From assembly GCA_028622995.1 (NCBI GenBank), contig JAJQJQ010000025.1:1736001-1800000 (forward strand): a DNA stretch of 64,000 nucleotides, in the 5' to 3' direction. A program made the position numbers and the translations under genes. Under the pieces are notes generated by a model, which ran no database searches, was not told where the DNA came from, and worked only from the letters and a program-made list of their open reading frames with translations. Below, in pieces: positions 11,999 to 22,840 of this stretch (within the stretch, counting starts at the first letter, position 1; each line of letters opens with the position of its first letter). This stretch comes from Panagrolaimus kolymaensis (Eukaryota > Nematoda > Chromadorea > Rhabditida > Panagrolaimidae).

Positions 11999-12880
11999 TT
12001 ATTGTTCATAAACAATAATATCAACTTTATTCCGAGAAGATATGGATATTTCTCTGATTTGTCTTTCCAATCTTTCTTTAATCATTCCTTTATTTTCACT
12101 TCTAATTGAAATGGTTGCATAAGGTTTGATGAGGTTCGTTGATTTTGGTGTCGTCATTGGAATAAGGTTTTGATTTAAAAATATGCAAAACAATTCAGCA
12201 TCAAAGCAAGGAGATACGTTAATCATGTGCAATATAAAGGATTTTAAAGGTTTCACAAATTTTACTTCACTTAATTTTTCGAGAGTTTCCTTTGTAAAAT
12301 TTTCTTCATTATTTTCAAATTCAATTCTTTCAAGATTTGGAAGATTTTGAAATAATACATTTATTGGAACATTGGTTCCATCTGAATAAAGAATGCTTGA
12401 TTGAATGAAACCAAATTCTTTAATTTTTTCATTATCTTCAACTAAGAATTTAAAATCTGCATAAGTAATAGTTGAGGAAGCAATATTTAAGATTTTTGAA
12501 GAATTACGATAAATGGATTTCATTAATGATGGAGAAATTTTATATATTTTTAAAGCACATGTGAACCAAAATAAAAGGGTATTATTTAAATTGAATAATT
12601 TCGAAGAACCATTTGTCATAATCATTGATTCTTTACAGCAAGCATTTAATGGAAAAACTAGGATAGCTCGTTTAGAAAAAAAATATTTGCATGTTTGATA
12701 TAATTTTTGAAGGCCATCTGGAGAGGTTGGTTTATTAAGCATATGTGAAATAACATCAGATGGAAGAGAAAAATGCTGCTTTCGAGGAAACTTAAATGTA
12801 TATTCAGAATCCTTGAAAATAGCATCCATTTGTTGCTTGAACATGGCATAAATTTCTGATTTATTATAAATATGATCCAT
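11999..12880 (-). CDS. F-box-like protein, paralogue A, single exon
   Basis: A 293-residue open frame without introns. Residues 32-72 (FPRKQHFSLPSDVISHMLNK and on to LQKLYQTCKYFFSKR) resemble the F-box pattern 'LPsdvi..il....L.kl..tCk.ff'. The remainder has periodic leucine and asparagine patterns reminiscent of the FTH-type substrate-binding half of nematode F-box proteins. Such proteins usually bind SKP1-related adaptors and select targets for ubiquitin ligases. It is close to the neighbour at 13153-14019 (shared PSDxISHMLNKPTSPDGLQK, SDGxNVPINVxF, ETLEKL, PCFDAxL), so the two arose by tandem duplication; a broken third copy lies at 38 kb. Confidence 0.7.
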   Translation of the reverse strand: MDHIYNKSEIYAMFKQQMDAIFKDSEYTFKFPRKQHFSLPSDVISHMLNKPTSPDGLQKLYQTCKYFFSKRAILVFPLNACCKESMIMTNGSSKLFNLNNTLLFWFTCALKIYKISPSLMKSIYRNSSKILNIASSTITYADFKFLVEDNEKIKEFGFIQSSILYSDGTNVPINVLFQNLPNLERIEFENNEENFTKETLEKLSEVKFVKPLKSFILHMINVSPCFDAELFCIFLNQNLIPMTTPKSTNLIKPYATISIRSENKGMIKERLERQIREISISSRNKVDIIVYEQ

Positions 12881-13152
12881 AATAATTTTGATGAAAACAA
12901 GTAAGTATTCAACTAAAAAATAGGCTGCAATTAATTCCCAAACTTTTTATTGCACTCGATTTAAACAAAAATGTTGGCATTAAAGAACTTTTCGACAAAA
13001 AATGGAAACGAAGGAAACAAATTAAAGTTATTTTTATAAAAAAAAGCAAAATAAAAAGATTTTTACACTATTTTCAAAAATACTTTTTTTTATGAATAAA
13101 GAATTATTGTATTTATAAAAATCTACAAAGCAACGACAAAAAACAACATATT

Positions 13153-14019
13153 TCAATATTCATAAGCGCTAACATTGAAATTTTCCCCGTATTTTGACAT
13201 GTCTTTAATTGATTTATCAATGCTTTCTTTAATAATCTGCTTATTTTCGCATTTAACATAAATCCTCGCAAAGGAATAAGAAATCGAATTTGGTTGAAGA
13301 TTGTTCTTTAAAAACTTGCATAATAATGTTGCATCAAAACAAGGCAATACTGAAACAATGTGTAAATGAAAAGAATTAAATGTGTTGGAAAATTGGATTT
13401 CACAAAGTTTTTCGAGAGTTTCCTTTGAAAATTTTTCCTTTGGATTCATGAAGCACATTCTATCAACGTTGGTAAGCTTTGAAAAAATTACATTAATCGG
13501 TACATTTGAGCCATCTGAATATTCAACGGTTGAATAAATAAAACAAAACTCCTTAATTTTTGATGCATCAGAAATTAGTAAAATGAAATCAGGAAAATTC
13601 ATGGTTGTAGAATGAATTTCTAATATGCGAGAGGAATTGAGAAAAATAGTTTTTAAATCTGTTGAAAACGGTCTGCAAACATGCAAAGAATATGTAAACC
13701 AAAATAATGTTTTTCCATTATTATTCAATTTAATTCTTTTTTGGAATTGGAAAAAATTTGCACTAATTCCATACTCAGTAATATAAGATCGTTTACACAA
13801 AATAAGAATAGGTCGTTTAGCAAAAAAATATTTGCACGTTAGATACAATTTTTGAAGGCCATCAGGAGAAGTAGGTTTATTAAGCATATGTGAAATAATA
13901 TCAGATGGAAGAGGAAAATATTGCTTTCGAGGAGACTTAAATGTATATTCAGAATCTTTGGAAATAGAAAAAAAATATTCTTTAAATTTATTAAAAGTTT
14001 TTTCACTAACAGCATTCAT
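13153..14019 (-). CDS. F-box-like protein, paralogue B, single exon
   Basis: The open frame reaches 14061, but the second methionine at 14019 (MNAVSEKTFNK) gives a protein collinear with paralogue A and lacks the odd hydrophobic leader, so I choose it (288 residues). It has the F-box-like block SDIISHMLNKPTSPDGLQKL and the same C-terminal half (EYSDGSNVPINVIF, KETLEKLCEIQF, LPCFDATLLCKFL). Tandem with paralogue A in the same direction, about 270 bases apart. The target is unknown; F-box assignment is by pattern. Confidence 0.7.
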   Translation of the reverse strand: MNAVSEKTFNKFKEYFFSISKDSEYTFKSPRKQYFPLPSDIISHMLNKPTSPDGLQKLYLTCKYFFAKRPILILCKRSYITEYGISANFFQFQKRIKLNNNGKTLFWFTYSLHVCRPFSTDLKTIFLNSSRILEIHSTTMNFPDFILLISDASKIKEFCFIYSTVEYSDGSNVPINVIFSKLTNVDRMCFMNPKEKFSKETLEKLCEIQFSNTFNSFHLHIVSVLPCFDATLLCKFLKNNLQPNSISYSFARIYVKCENKQIIKESIDKSIKDMSKYGENFNVSAYEY

Positions 14020-14061
14020 ATTTTTTAATGGGCGAATAAACAAAATGAGAATCAAAATCAA

Positions 14062-14391
14062 CCAAATAAATTTTCTATTAAAGCCAAATTTTGTTTCGTA
14101 GAATTTTTTTGTTTGTTTATAAACCCATGAAATTACGGACTAACAATGAATGACCATCGAATTAAAAAGTATAGTAGTGTGTATTCAATTTATTTTCGAT
14201 AACAAAATTATGATTGCTTCTCATAGGCACATTTCTCTCTAGTTCAGTGGCAAAACAAAACAAACTAATAATTACCAAATTAACACCCGAGAAAATAACA
14301 ATTTTGAGGGGTATTTTAATGGTAATAACTTTATTAAAAACTGGCAGGTATAAAACGAAAAAAATGATTCACAATATGTATAAGTCTAGCT
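14062..14391. other. Short intergenic stretch
   Basis: About 330 bases between an F-box-like gene and the 3' end of the arrestin-domain gene. A 69-codon plus-strand open frame at 14214-14423 overlaps that 3' end and is not supported. Confidence 0.5.
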
Positions 14392-15651
14392 TCAAGAAAA
14401 AGCACTTTTATTGCAGCATTTGAATATAAAAAAATAATATAAACTGAAAATGTTCAAAAAAAATGAAATAACACCAAGAGATTCTGGAGAATTAATCATT
14501 CCAGGATTTTGTGGTTGAATAGCATCAAATTGTGATAAAGTAATTGGGAAGTAAAATTTCATACAATCAGATGAGGTTATGATTCTGGCCTATAAAATTA
14601 CATTCTTTTTTCAAGAAGAATAAAGCCACATTTTTACTTACACATAAAAGATATTCCATTTTGACTATATAATGTCCACTAAAGCTTGGATACATATCAT
14701 TTGGAATTCTAATTTGTCGAAGAAATACACTAACACATCCAGGTCTTGCCTACAAACAAAAGTTAATGCTTAAAAGGAATTTTTTCATGAATCAATTTTT
14801 ATTTGATAAAATTTTGTTTGAAATTGTTGTTTCAATAATTATTAAGCAAGCTAACTTACCAAAAATTCCCCACCATTTGCTTCATATTTCTTTGCACTAG
14901 ATTTTGTTATTTCTTGGTGTTGATAAAATAGGTCCATTTCATATCTTCTAGATCCTCGATAAGATTTTATGCTTTTTATATGAGTCACAATAGTCACTGA
15001 ACTTTCAGCAGTATGATTTGTAATTTCTATATTCATGGGAATGATTTCTCCTAATCTGTAAGCTGATCGAGGAATTGTGATCTAAAAATAAGGGACTTAA
15101 TTTTTGTACCAAAAAAAAAACAAATATTGTAAAAGTTGACTTACATTAACTTTAAAATTTCCATGTTCCTTTGTTTGATTTTTAACTATTCCAAGAAAAG
15201 GCATTAAATTAAAATTTATTAGAGCTGGAACAACGTTAATTGTTTCGTCCACAGTTGGATCAATGGCCCATGGAATATCGACAGTTGCAATAAGTTTATA
15301 ATAAATTTTAGCGCTATTTGAAAAAAAAGTTGGTGGACAATTTTCTGGTAATTTAAAAGAAAATGGAAAATGTCTTGGAATATACATAGTATCAGGACTT
15401 TTAAATTCTGGTGGTTGCCATAAAATTTTTTCGTCATTTATATATTCTTCTTTTCCGCTAAGCGTTCGAGGCATTTGCATTTCTTCACCCAAAGGATTAA
15501 ATCGAACAGAGCCTTTCCCAATTAATTTTAAAGTAATTTTGTTTATAGTTTTTGAAGAAGAAATATTAAGTAATACATTTCCAGAAACAATCGATCCAGG
15601 GCAATAAGCTCGAATTGAATCAATAAATTGAATTTGAATATCGGCAACCAT
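14392..15651 (-). CDS. Arrestin-domain protein with a hydrophobic C-terminal tail, four exons
   Basis: Model: join(15145..15651, 14860..15081, 14642..14749, 14392..14589), 344 residues, phase 0 at every junction. The N-terminal half is an arrestin_N beta sandwich: MVADIQIQFIDSIRAYCPGS, then VSGNVLLNISSSKTINKITL, with the typical FPFSFKLPENCPPTFFSN (the 'fpF.f.LP...P.sf' signature). The second half is arrestin_C (ITIPRSAYRLGEIIPMNIEI). Nematodes have many such ARRD proteins, which act as adaptors in receptor and transporter endocytosis. Unusually, the last 28 residues contain a run of about 17 hydrophobic residues (VISFFLNIFSLYYFFIF) followed by KCC, which could be a tail anchor or palmitoylated tail rather than the PPxY motif of alpha-arrestins. 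Confidence 0.85.
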
Positions 15652-16327
15652 TTTTATGAACGAAGCAAAAAAACTATGTAAAGGAAAAAGGAAAAATGGC
15701 TCGCGTTTTTATTTCTTTTTGTTTACACATTGGACATTGCTTCTATGGCAAAAAAGCTCATTGTCACTCGTGTGTTTGTTCATTGGATGGGGACTTGCAA
15801 AAAAAGGAATGGCTTCTTGCCAATGCCTTTTTTGGACATAGTTTTCTTGAGCCAAAAAAGAAGAGTAAAGGCGCGTTTTTCAGTGACCTTCGAAAGAGTT
15901 GATGTTAAGTGGTCGTCGTTCATTAATGGATTCCTCGAACTTTATCTTTCTCAAATATCTTTTGTAATATCATAACTATTGAAGGCTGACATACTTCAAA
16001 AGAACAAAGTCAAAAATATCCATCTCTGCTATGTTTATTACTATCAAAGTTGCTATTTCTCCATTGTTTTTTTCGTTGCAGATTTTAACCATGCATCACA
16101 AAGCTTCCTTATTGTTGGTTTAGCTTTCGATGATTTTAACAAAATTACTATTAACTGCATAAAGTATTATATAAAATGTGTAGCATAGTTAGACAAAAAA
16201 AGAAGACAAGAAAAACATTTATATCAACGAAAAAATGGAAACAATGAAAGAATACATACATACAAACTATAGCAAATTTAAAAAATGCAACAACAACAAA
16301 ACAAAAAAGAAATACAACAATAACAAA
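15652..16327. other. Intergenic region with overlapping non-coding open frames
   Basis: Upstream of the arrestin-domain gene. Several 60-80 codon frames between 15656 and 16188 overlap each other in different phases and none shows a family pattern. A CAA/CAAA-rich purine tract lies at about 16250-16330. Confidence 0.5.
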
Positions 16328-17088
16328 TTAGAGCTTGATAATACCCAAAAATGCATTATGATAAAGCATGTTTTTAAAGTGTTTTGGATCAATTTTACAT
16401 CGTTGAACTAAATCATTGTAATCAAAAGTAAGAGAGCTTTGAGAACGGATGAGAATGAACCTGAAAATGAACAAATCACAACGATGCAAGAAAGAAAAAG
16501 AACAGAAACTTACATGCAAAAATTTAGTTTAGATATACTTCTTAAAAACTCCATAAATTTATTCAATGAGCAATCAGCTTCAATACCACCCAAAAAAATC
16601 AAACATTTCATTCCTTGTTTGATAAGATTCTTTAATTCTTTGAAATCCATCATATTAACATAAAGTATGAGGTCCTTGACTGAATTCAATTTGATCGGTA
16701 AGGTTTGAAATAATTGAGCATCAGTTTTCTTTTCTCCATAATTCCTGAATGTCGTCATGTTCATAACATTAAATTTGTTTTTGAATGATGTAAGATCCAT
16801 ATCATTGACACCTTTGCAGTAATCATCTTCATTACAGTAACAAGAGATATAATAAATAGCTGTATCTTCATAATCAATATCGGCATCTTTAATAAAATGG
16901 CATCGTTTGACGAGATTCCTTGTTGTTGAATTGATTGAAGCAAAACATTTCAAAGTTTGAGGATCACAGATTTCAGCGAAACGTCGTTGGCAAACATATG
17001 GAAGTTCAGGAAAATTGAAAGTTTTTTGTTTAGTATTTGATTTAATGAAGATTGATTTGATAACTTTCTTAATTGAAGCAGCAACCAT
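16328..17088 (-). CDS. F-box-like protein, divergent, two exons
   Basis: Model: join(16514..17088, 16328..16460), 235 residues, phase 2 junction (GCAT|GTAAGT, TTTCAG|GTTC). Residues 24-66 (FNFPELPYVCQRRFAEICDP then LKCFASINSTTRNLVKRC) fit the F-box pattern better than any other domain I can name. The rest has the leucine-rich spacing of FTH-like domains. It is not a close paralogue of the pair at 12-14 kb. Likely a substrate-recognition subunit of a ubiquitin ligase, but this is inference. Confidence 0.65.
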
Positions 17089-18299
17089 TTTGTAAAATTA
17101 ATGAAATTCAGTTGGAAGTGAAAACAAATTCGATAACTAAAAAGTTGAAAGTAAAAAGAAAGAATAAAAAAAAGTTTCAAACAATGCAAAAATCATGAAT
17201 GGCAATGGCTTCATTTCGCCAAATTACTCGGAGAGATTAAAATTTTGCTGCTTTTGTCTATTTTGGGAAATCACTTATTTTTTTAAATCATAAATTAATA
17301 TTTTTGTTCTCATTACTAAATGTACATCCATTTTAATGCTTGGAAGACTTATTTGAAGTTAAATACCATTTTTATAAAAGTGATCAAAAAAATGGTGCAA
17401 ATTTTAATTTAATATTTTTTTAAAACTCAGGATGATAACTTTGCGAAACTAGGGAATGAATAAGTCAAAATAAAATAAAGTTTTTTTTATACAGGAAACA
17501 TTTGGTTAATCAAAGTGAATATAATTTCATTCTTTCAGCTGCGTGTGAATTTTAGATTTTGTCGGACTTTTATTTGACCAAATGAAAAAAAGGCACAAAG
17601 TTTAAAGAAAAAACAATCATAGTTTTTAAACGCAAAAATATAAACCACAACAAAATAAAGGCAATTATGTTAGCAAAGGGCCAAATTTAAAGTTCTTCAC
17701 GAACGTAGATAAGTTTCTTTAGAAAAAATTTATTGACGAAAAATCTTACTTACGAAAAATCGTAATTAAGAAAATTCGTAAGTTCTAAATATCTGTTTCA
17801 AAGTCAAATAAAAATATAGCTTTTAATTAAAGTTTTACTTATATTTTGCTATTTTTTTTACTTTTTTTTATTCGTTAAAAATAGAATATTTTTAAAAAAA
17901 AATAAAAAAATATTTATAAAAAATTCAAAAAAGTAATAATTAAAAAATTAGAAAAGTGACTCAATCAGACTCATCCATTTTGGTAAAAGTAAATGAAAAC
18001 GTTTTTTTGTTGTTGCTTATTTTATTAGAGAAACTTTTTTTTATTGATTTGTTTGTGAAAGAGGTACTTCACACTTATTGTTTTTCTTCTGACTTTTATT
18101 ATTGTTTTTAAACCATGCATATCCGGTCATTCCTCAAGTTGCAAGAAATTTTTTATTTTTTATCATGATTGGATAAATTCATATCTTCTATCTTTCAAAT
18201 GGTTTTCTAAAGGTATTTTTAACCAAAATGTTTTTAAGCTATAATAACTTCCAAATTCTCTTGATTGTATTTCAGCAAAAATAATATGTATTTTTAAAT
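17089..18299. other. Intergenic region, very AT-rich
   Basis: 1.2 kb without any convincing exon. Poly-A/T tracts around 17820-17940. It holds the promoter of the 16328-17088 gene and the 3' end of the next receptor. Confidence 0.55.
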
Positions 18300-19298
18300 T
18301 TATTTTACACGCGAAACATAAAAAGACAATACTCTTGATTTTCTTTTTAAAATGTTATTGAATATTTTAATTAAAAATTTTCTATAATTTGAAACGAAAT
18401 AAAGTGTTGCAATAAATTCAATAAAAGTATGAGTAACAAGAAAACAATAAATAATGAAAAAATTTTCTGCTGAATTAACAATTTGGAAATATGCTGAAGT
18501 TATTATAACAAAAAAAGGAAAAATTAAAAATATTGAAGTTAATAAAATTTGAACTATTGCACTAATAATCAATGAGCGTTGAAGGGTGTTAACAGTGGCA
18601 CTGATTTGTGTTTTCACTGAATAAACAAAAATTAAAATAACTATAGGCAAAGTAACAAAAAAAATAATTAATGCACAAAAAGCAATTAAAAATGGAATTT
18701 CAACAATGGAATATGGAATAAAAATAAATGAAGATTCATTAAAAAAATTTATTAATAATGCATCATATTCGAATGCAGCTTGACGCATTTCTTTTCCAAC
18801 AATATTTAGCATTGGAATAATTAGAAATACACCAGCGATGGAAATAGTAACAGCTATCGTAAAAGTAAACAAAATAAAAGTTCTTAAACTTAAACATTTT
18901 GTGATTCTTGAAGGAAAAACTAATAAATATCGAGAAAGCAACGTTGCACCTAAAGATGTCACACAATTTGTAGCCAAAAGTATTCCAACCAAGCTCGCGA
19001 TTGACGTTGTTATCAGATTACCATTTTGTAATAAACCCAAAGGATAACCTCCTACCACAGGGATCATAATTAAAGGCTTCACAGTTGCAAAAAATGTTTC
19101 CCACGCCAAACACCAAAATGAATGGTTTAATAGAAGCCATTTAAAACTTTTCAAATTTTTTGATTGGGTTAAAATAATATAAAATAACAAAGGTGTCAAA
19201 AGCCATGAAAAAAATAAAGCAAAATTTGAATACCAGTAATAAAAATTTATATATGCTTCCGATGGAAGGGTAACTTTTGAAGAAATTATTTCGCCCAT
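18300..19298 (-). CDS. Serpentine (7TM) chemoreceptor, Srh-like, intronless
   Basis: A single 332-residue frame with seven hydrophobic segments. Near the N-terminus LFYIILTQSKNLKSFKWLLLNHSFW matches the Srh pattern 'y.il..sp..M..~k..LLn...W' after TM1. The third loop TLQRSLIISAIVQILLTSIF matches the Srh/Str 'LQ..l..al..Q..~P' block, and TM7 is followed by VSNYRKFL. Probably a chemosensory receptor in ciliated neurons. A small broken copy of its first exon region lies at 26121-26218. Absence of introns may reflect retro-duplication or intron loss. Confidence 0.85.
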   Translation of the reverse strand: MGEIISSKVTLPSEAYINFYYWYSNFALFFSWLLTPLLFYIILTQSKNLKSFKWLLLNHSFWCLAWETFFATVKPLIMIPVVGGYPLGLLQNGNLITTSIASLVGILLATNCVTSLGATLLSRYLLVFPSRITKCLSLRTFILFTFTIAVTISIAGVFLIIPMLNIVGKEMRQAAFEYDALLINFFNESSFIFIPYSIVEIPFLIAFCALIIFFVTLPIVILIFVYSVKTQISATVNTLQRSLIISAIVQILLTSIFLIFPFFVIITSAYFQIVNSAENFFIIYCFLVTHTFIEFIATLYFVSNYRKFLIKIFNNILKRKSRVLSFYVSRVK

Positions 19299-20712
19299 GA
19301 GAGAAATTTTATAAATTTAATATATGTTTAAATAAAAAGAGAAAAAAAGGAAAAATGGCAAAATTAAATTTTTATTATATATTTATGTATCAGAAGTTTT
19401 GACACACTCAAGCTAAAAAATTAAGAGATCAAAAAATTTGATGCTGGTAAAAATATTTGATTACAAAGCACAGATTGCTGAGATGTGAGATTTAGTAACG
19501 CAAGAAAAGAAGAAATTTAAAAAAGTCAAAGTGAAAAAGATCGTAAATATAAAAGGCAAAGCATCGATTTTTCGCGAACTTTTACCAAAAATACACGCAA
19601 ACTTTTTATTTTATTTTCCGGGGTTATCCATCCGACCGACTTTGGCTGACCGACACGACCGATAGATAGTCATTTGAAAAAAGATGCGTGAGATTGTATG
19701 TATAACAAACATTTATTTAGAGAATGACATTTTGCTGTAGAAAAAATGTATGACGAGCCTTTGTTTTTTTTTTGTTAGGCACCAAAGAAAAGGTGTAATG
19801 ATTTATTTTTTGCTTTTTTTTTATTTGCCTCACTAAAAATGAAAAGTTTTTTACTATCTTTTTTTTAATATTTAATTTTCGCTTTTTTGTTTTAAAAATT
19901 ATATCGTATCCATTTCTGGTGAGGGCATCTTATTTAAAAGCTGCCATATTAATTTGAAAAATTCTTGAAAAAAATTTTGTTAGCTTTTTTAAAAGAATTC
20001 ACTGTATTCATTAGCAAACTGCAATGGAATTCATGTACCAATAAAATAAAAATAAAAATCTTTTGATGTAGATAAGCTATGCCCTCAAATAACTACATTT
20101 GAATGTAGTAATTATTAATTAAAATTTAACTCTATTTACATATACATCGATTAAACAAAGCTGCTTGAAATGATAGAACTCAGTATCCTTAATTTTCTTT
20201 CTTCTTCTTTTTTCCTAAGAAAGCTTTTTTTCTTTTTAAAGACAGCGCTATCGTGCATTTAATCATGCAAAATGAGGAAAAAATAATATGAATCATAAAC
20301 ATTTTTCTTTTTCCATCGATAATGTTTTTTAAAATGGTTGTTTTTTAGTTAACCTATTTCTTGTAAAGGAAGACTTTTTTTAATATTTTATTTTTATTAG
20401 TTTTTATTTTTTTCACTTTTTCGAAGGGTCAAAATTAAAGAAATACGTTTTGCAAGTTTTAGCGAATTTTTGAAACATTTTGTTTATATATCTTTTATGA
20501 AACTAAAAATCATCAAAACACCTTTGCGAATGTGAATGTTCATAACATGATTAAAAAAATAGTAAAATAAGATAATAAAGACAGAATTCTCCGTGCACGC
20601 CTCATACAGACTGTAACAATTAAAATAAAAAATTAAGTTAAATAATGATTGACTTTTACACGTCTCATTTGATTGATTGATTTTTGGGTTATAAAAAATA
20701 ATGCCAAAAAAA
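19299..20712. other. Intergenic region with a small GC-richer patch
   Basis: 1.4 kb with no supported gene. A patch at about 19625-19665 is made of repeated CCGACCGAC/TGACCGAC units and stands out from the AT background; it may be a degenerate short tandem repeat. Confidence 0.5.
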
Positions 20713-21202
20713 TTAAATCATAAAAAAGCATCCATATTTTTCATTGTTTCGAAGTAAATAATTTTTTTCAAAATAAATTTGATCAATGCACGTTTGATTT
20801 TTGGTTTGACTGTTCCCAATTCCAACATTAATTTTCGAATCGAAGAAAGTTGATTTATGATAGCAAAGAATATTCGAATAATATTTTGAGAAACTTCCAA
20901 TTTTGGTTTGAATTTCATTTAAAATTTCTTGACCAGAGAGATTTTTAATGTTGGATCTAAAAAATTGATTAAACTTTAATCCCAAAGTAAAAATATATTA
21001 ATTTTTACTCTACAGTTTGCAACATAATGCCTTTGTTTGAATTAAACCATTCAGTGGAGTTGGAATTTATGGTAGAATTTTGATATCGGAAAATAAAAAC
21101 ACGCCATTTTTTCAAGAAAAATGTTATGCAAGTTTCTGGCAAGCAAGGAGTGAAAGTGGAATTAAGGATTGAATTATCGCGGTCACCAAAAACAAAATTC
21201 AA
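20713..21202 (-). other. Possible decayed coding segment (two adjoining open frames)
   Basis: Two minus-strand frames, 21005-21202 and 20713-20985, abut. The lower one codes RSNIKNLSGQEILNEIQTK and on to KNQTCIDQIYFEKN, which looks protein-like rather than random, but I cannot name a family, find a start or join the frames with good splice sites. It lies immediately beside broken pieces of cysteine synthase and methyltransferase, so it may be part of the same damaged duplication. Confidence 0.25.
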
Positions 21203-21246
21203 GAATTAACTTTGGAAGATTGTCTTAATGAACTCAAATTAAAATA
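21173..21246 (+). pseudogene. C-terminal fragment of a cysteine-synthase-like gene
   Basis: The frame reads [20 protein letters not shown] and then a lysine and TAA. The intact gene ends [17 protein letters not shown] at 25902. Homology can be followed for roughly 70 bases only, with no catalytic region upstream, so this is a dead fragment. It lies tail to tail with a methyltransferase fragment exactly as the intact genes do. Confidence 0.75.
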
Positions 21247-21352
21247 AACGAAGTCAAAAAATTCAGTTTCTTTAGCATTTTTATTGCTTTTTATATTTAC
21301 CTTCCTACATATTAAATAAATTTGTTTATATTATTTGAATAAATTTTTAATT

Positions 21353-21566
21353 CTATTTTCGAGCCAAAAAAATAACGTTGAATTCAAAGAACGGAATTTT
21401 GTGAATTTTGATTTCTTGAAATCCTGCATCATTGAGAAGTTTGGTGCCTTTTTTAATTCCCATCATTGTTCCCATTCCATTGGCGCCTAAAGAAATAATT
21501 AAGTTTGCAAAGTTTTCAAAAACTCAGAGCTTCACTGCCTTCATTATTACTTAAAGGGAGACAGTG
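21353..21566 (-). pseudogene. 3' end of a methyltransferase gene (broken duplicate)
   Basis: The last exon (21353 to about 21488) codes GANGMGTMMGIKKGTKLLND followed by AGFQEIKIHKIPFFEFNV, nearly identical to the last exon of the intact gene at 26607-26740. The intron is also recognisable (TTTTGAAAACTTTGCAAACTTA), and so is the end of the previous exon (HCLPLSNNE against HCLAVGSNSE). The donor position reads GCAGTG instead of GTAATG, and upstream homology stops at about 21566. The protein-level conservation suggests a recent duplication. Confidence 0.75.
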
Positions 21567-21720
21567 GGGTTGCAATAATTAATCCTTCTTCCCAAATTTC
21601 TTCTTTGTCAACCTCTTCAATGGTTTCAAGCTTTTCAAGCTTTTCCATCAACGTTTTTTGTGATGAATCCTCAAAAAGCATTGTATCACTAAAACCTTCA
21701 ACGCTTAATATGATTATGCT
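21554..21720 (-). other. Unidentified glutamate-rich open frame joined to the methyltransferase fragment
   Basis: A frame of about 52 codons reads VEGFSDTMLFEDSSQKTLME, KLEKLETIEEVDKEEIWEEG, LIIATPLSPFK and a stop. Its acidic helix-like composition is unlike the AT-rich background. It overlaps, in another phase, the point where methyltransferase homology starts, so it marks the breakpoint of the duplicated block. I do not recognise its source. Confidence 0.3.
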
Positions 21721-22142
21721 TGAATTTTATTAGCATATTAATTTAATTTAGAAATAAATATCATTCAAAAATAGAAAAAAAAGAAATTTAAAATATTCAA
21801 AAAAATAACTATCTTAAACAAAGAAAAAAATCCAAAGCTAACATTTTTTTTGTTGTTGAATGAATGATTTTTTTTCAATGAATATTCATTTCTCTCTTCC
21901 GCATTTTTTCTCTTCATTATTGATTGTTTTGAAAATTTCGACGCATTTTAATGTTTTCTTTGATTACAAATAAAACCGAGATAACATGTCTAGTCTTTTT
22001 TTTTCTGCGCTAACAAAAAACACTTTTTATTTTTTTATTGCCGTTTTTTTGTTATTGATTTTTTCATTAACTAACAGAGAACCTATACAAAAATAATAAA
22101 AATGTTTAGGGGTAAATTTAAATATTTCAATGCACATATGAT

Positions 22143-22511
22143 TTGTTGAAAAAAGATTGCGGTCAAGAAGCTTATGATTTCGAGTGCAAAGCTGATTCCA
22201 ATGGAATGCATCATTCATATCCTGATTGCTCCACCACTTTATTTATGGATATTTGTTTTTCTTCAAATTCCACAGATTCTAAAAATGTAAGCTCTACAAT
22301 TAATCCAACAACAAAGTTTTTGAATCCAACAACAACTCAATATTTCAGTAGCATAATAAATTCAAACTTTAGTCGTACTGATTCGAGCTATTCTTCACCA
22401 TCGGATCATAGTAGCAGCACAACCACTAATAGCGCAATTATGAATCATTCGGCCATTGTTATAAATATTACACTTTTATATTTTTTTAAAATTTTTAGAA
22501 GTGTTTTATAA
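22143..22511 (+). CDS. Ser/Thr-rich, possibly GPI-anchored protein (likely last exon)
   Basis: A 122-residue frame. The first third has four cysteines (DCGQEAYDFEC, YPDCSTTLFMDIC), the middle is a Ser/Thr/Asn-rich stalk, and the end is a hydrophobic segment (IVINITLLYFFKIF) after which only RSVL remains, the layout of a GPI-attachment signal. There is no signal peptide, so the start is probably in an upstream exon that I could not identify; a splice acceptor may lie at AAAAAAG|ATTGCGG near 22156. Could also be a fragment of an old gene. Confidence 0.35.
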   Translation: MLKKDCGQEAYDFECKADSNGMHHSYPDCSTTLFMDICFSSNSTDSKNVSSTINPTTKFLNPTTTQYFSSIINSNFSRTDSSYSSPSDHSSSTTTNSAIMNHSAIVINITLLYFFKIFRSVL

Positions 22512-22840
22512 AGAGAAAAAACTGTGCCACAAATAAATCCAAATTATTAGAGCAGCATAAACCAAAAAAAGAAATATAAAAAAGAAGCAATCTTCTATTT
22601 AGAGCTTCAATTTTGCATACATAAAACAAGCTTGTAAGCTTTATTTAAAGAAATTTATTTACAAACAACAAAATAATAAATGAATATAAAGTTATTTGTT
22701 AATGTTCAAGCCAGAAAAATTGGCATCGTCTTTTGTTTGCTTTCCATTCTGAAAAACGCAATAAGTTTTTTTTATTTGAAAAAGATGAAGAAAAAAACAT
22801 ACATACTTTTCTTTTTTTATTATCAAAAATGTCATCATCA

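Noticed and set aside
12513..12698. Plus-strand frame inside the F-box-like gene
   Set aside because: Shadow of the minus-strand gene.
15656..15975. Three overlapping 60-80 codon frames
   Set aside because: They overlap in different phases, none resembles a protein family, and they sit in the promoter side of the arrestin-domain gene.
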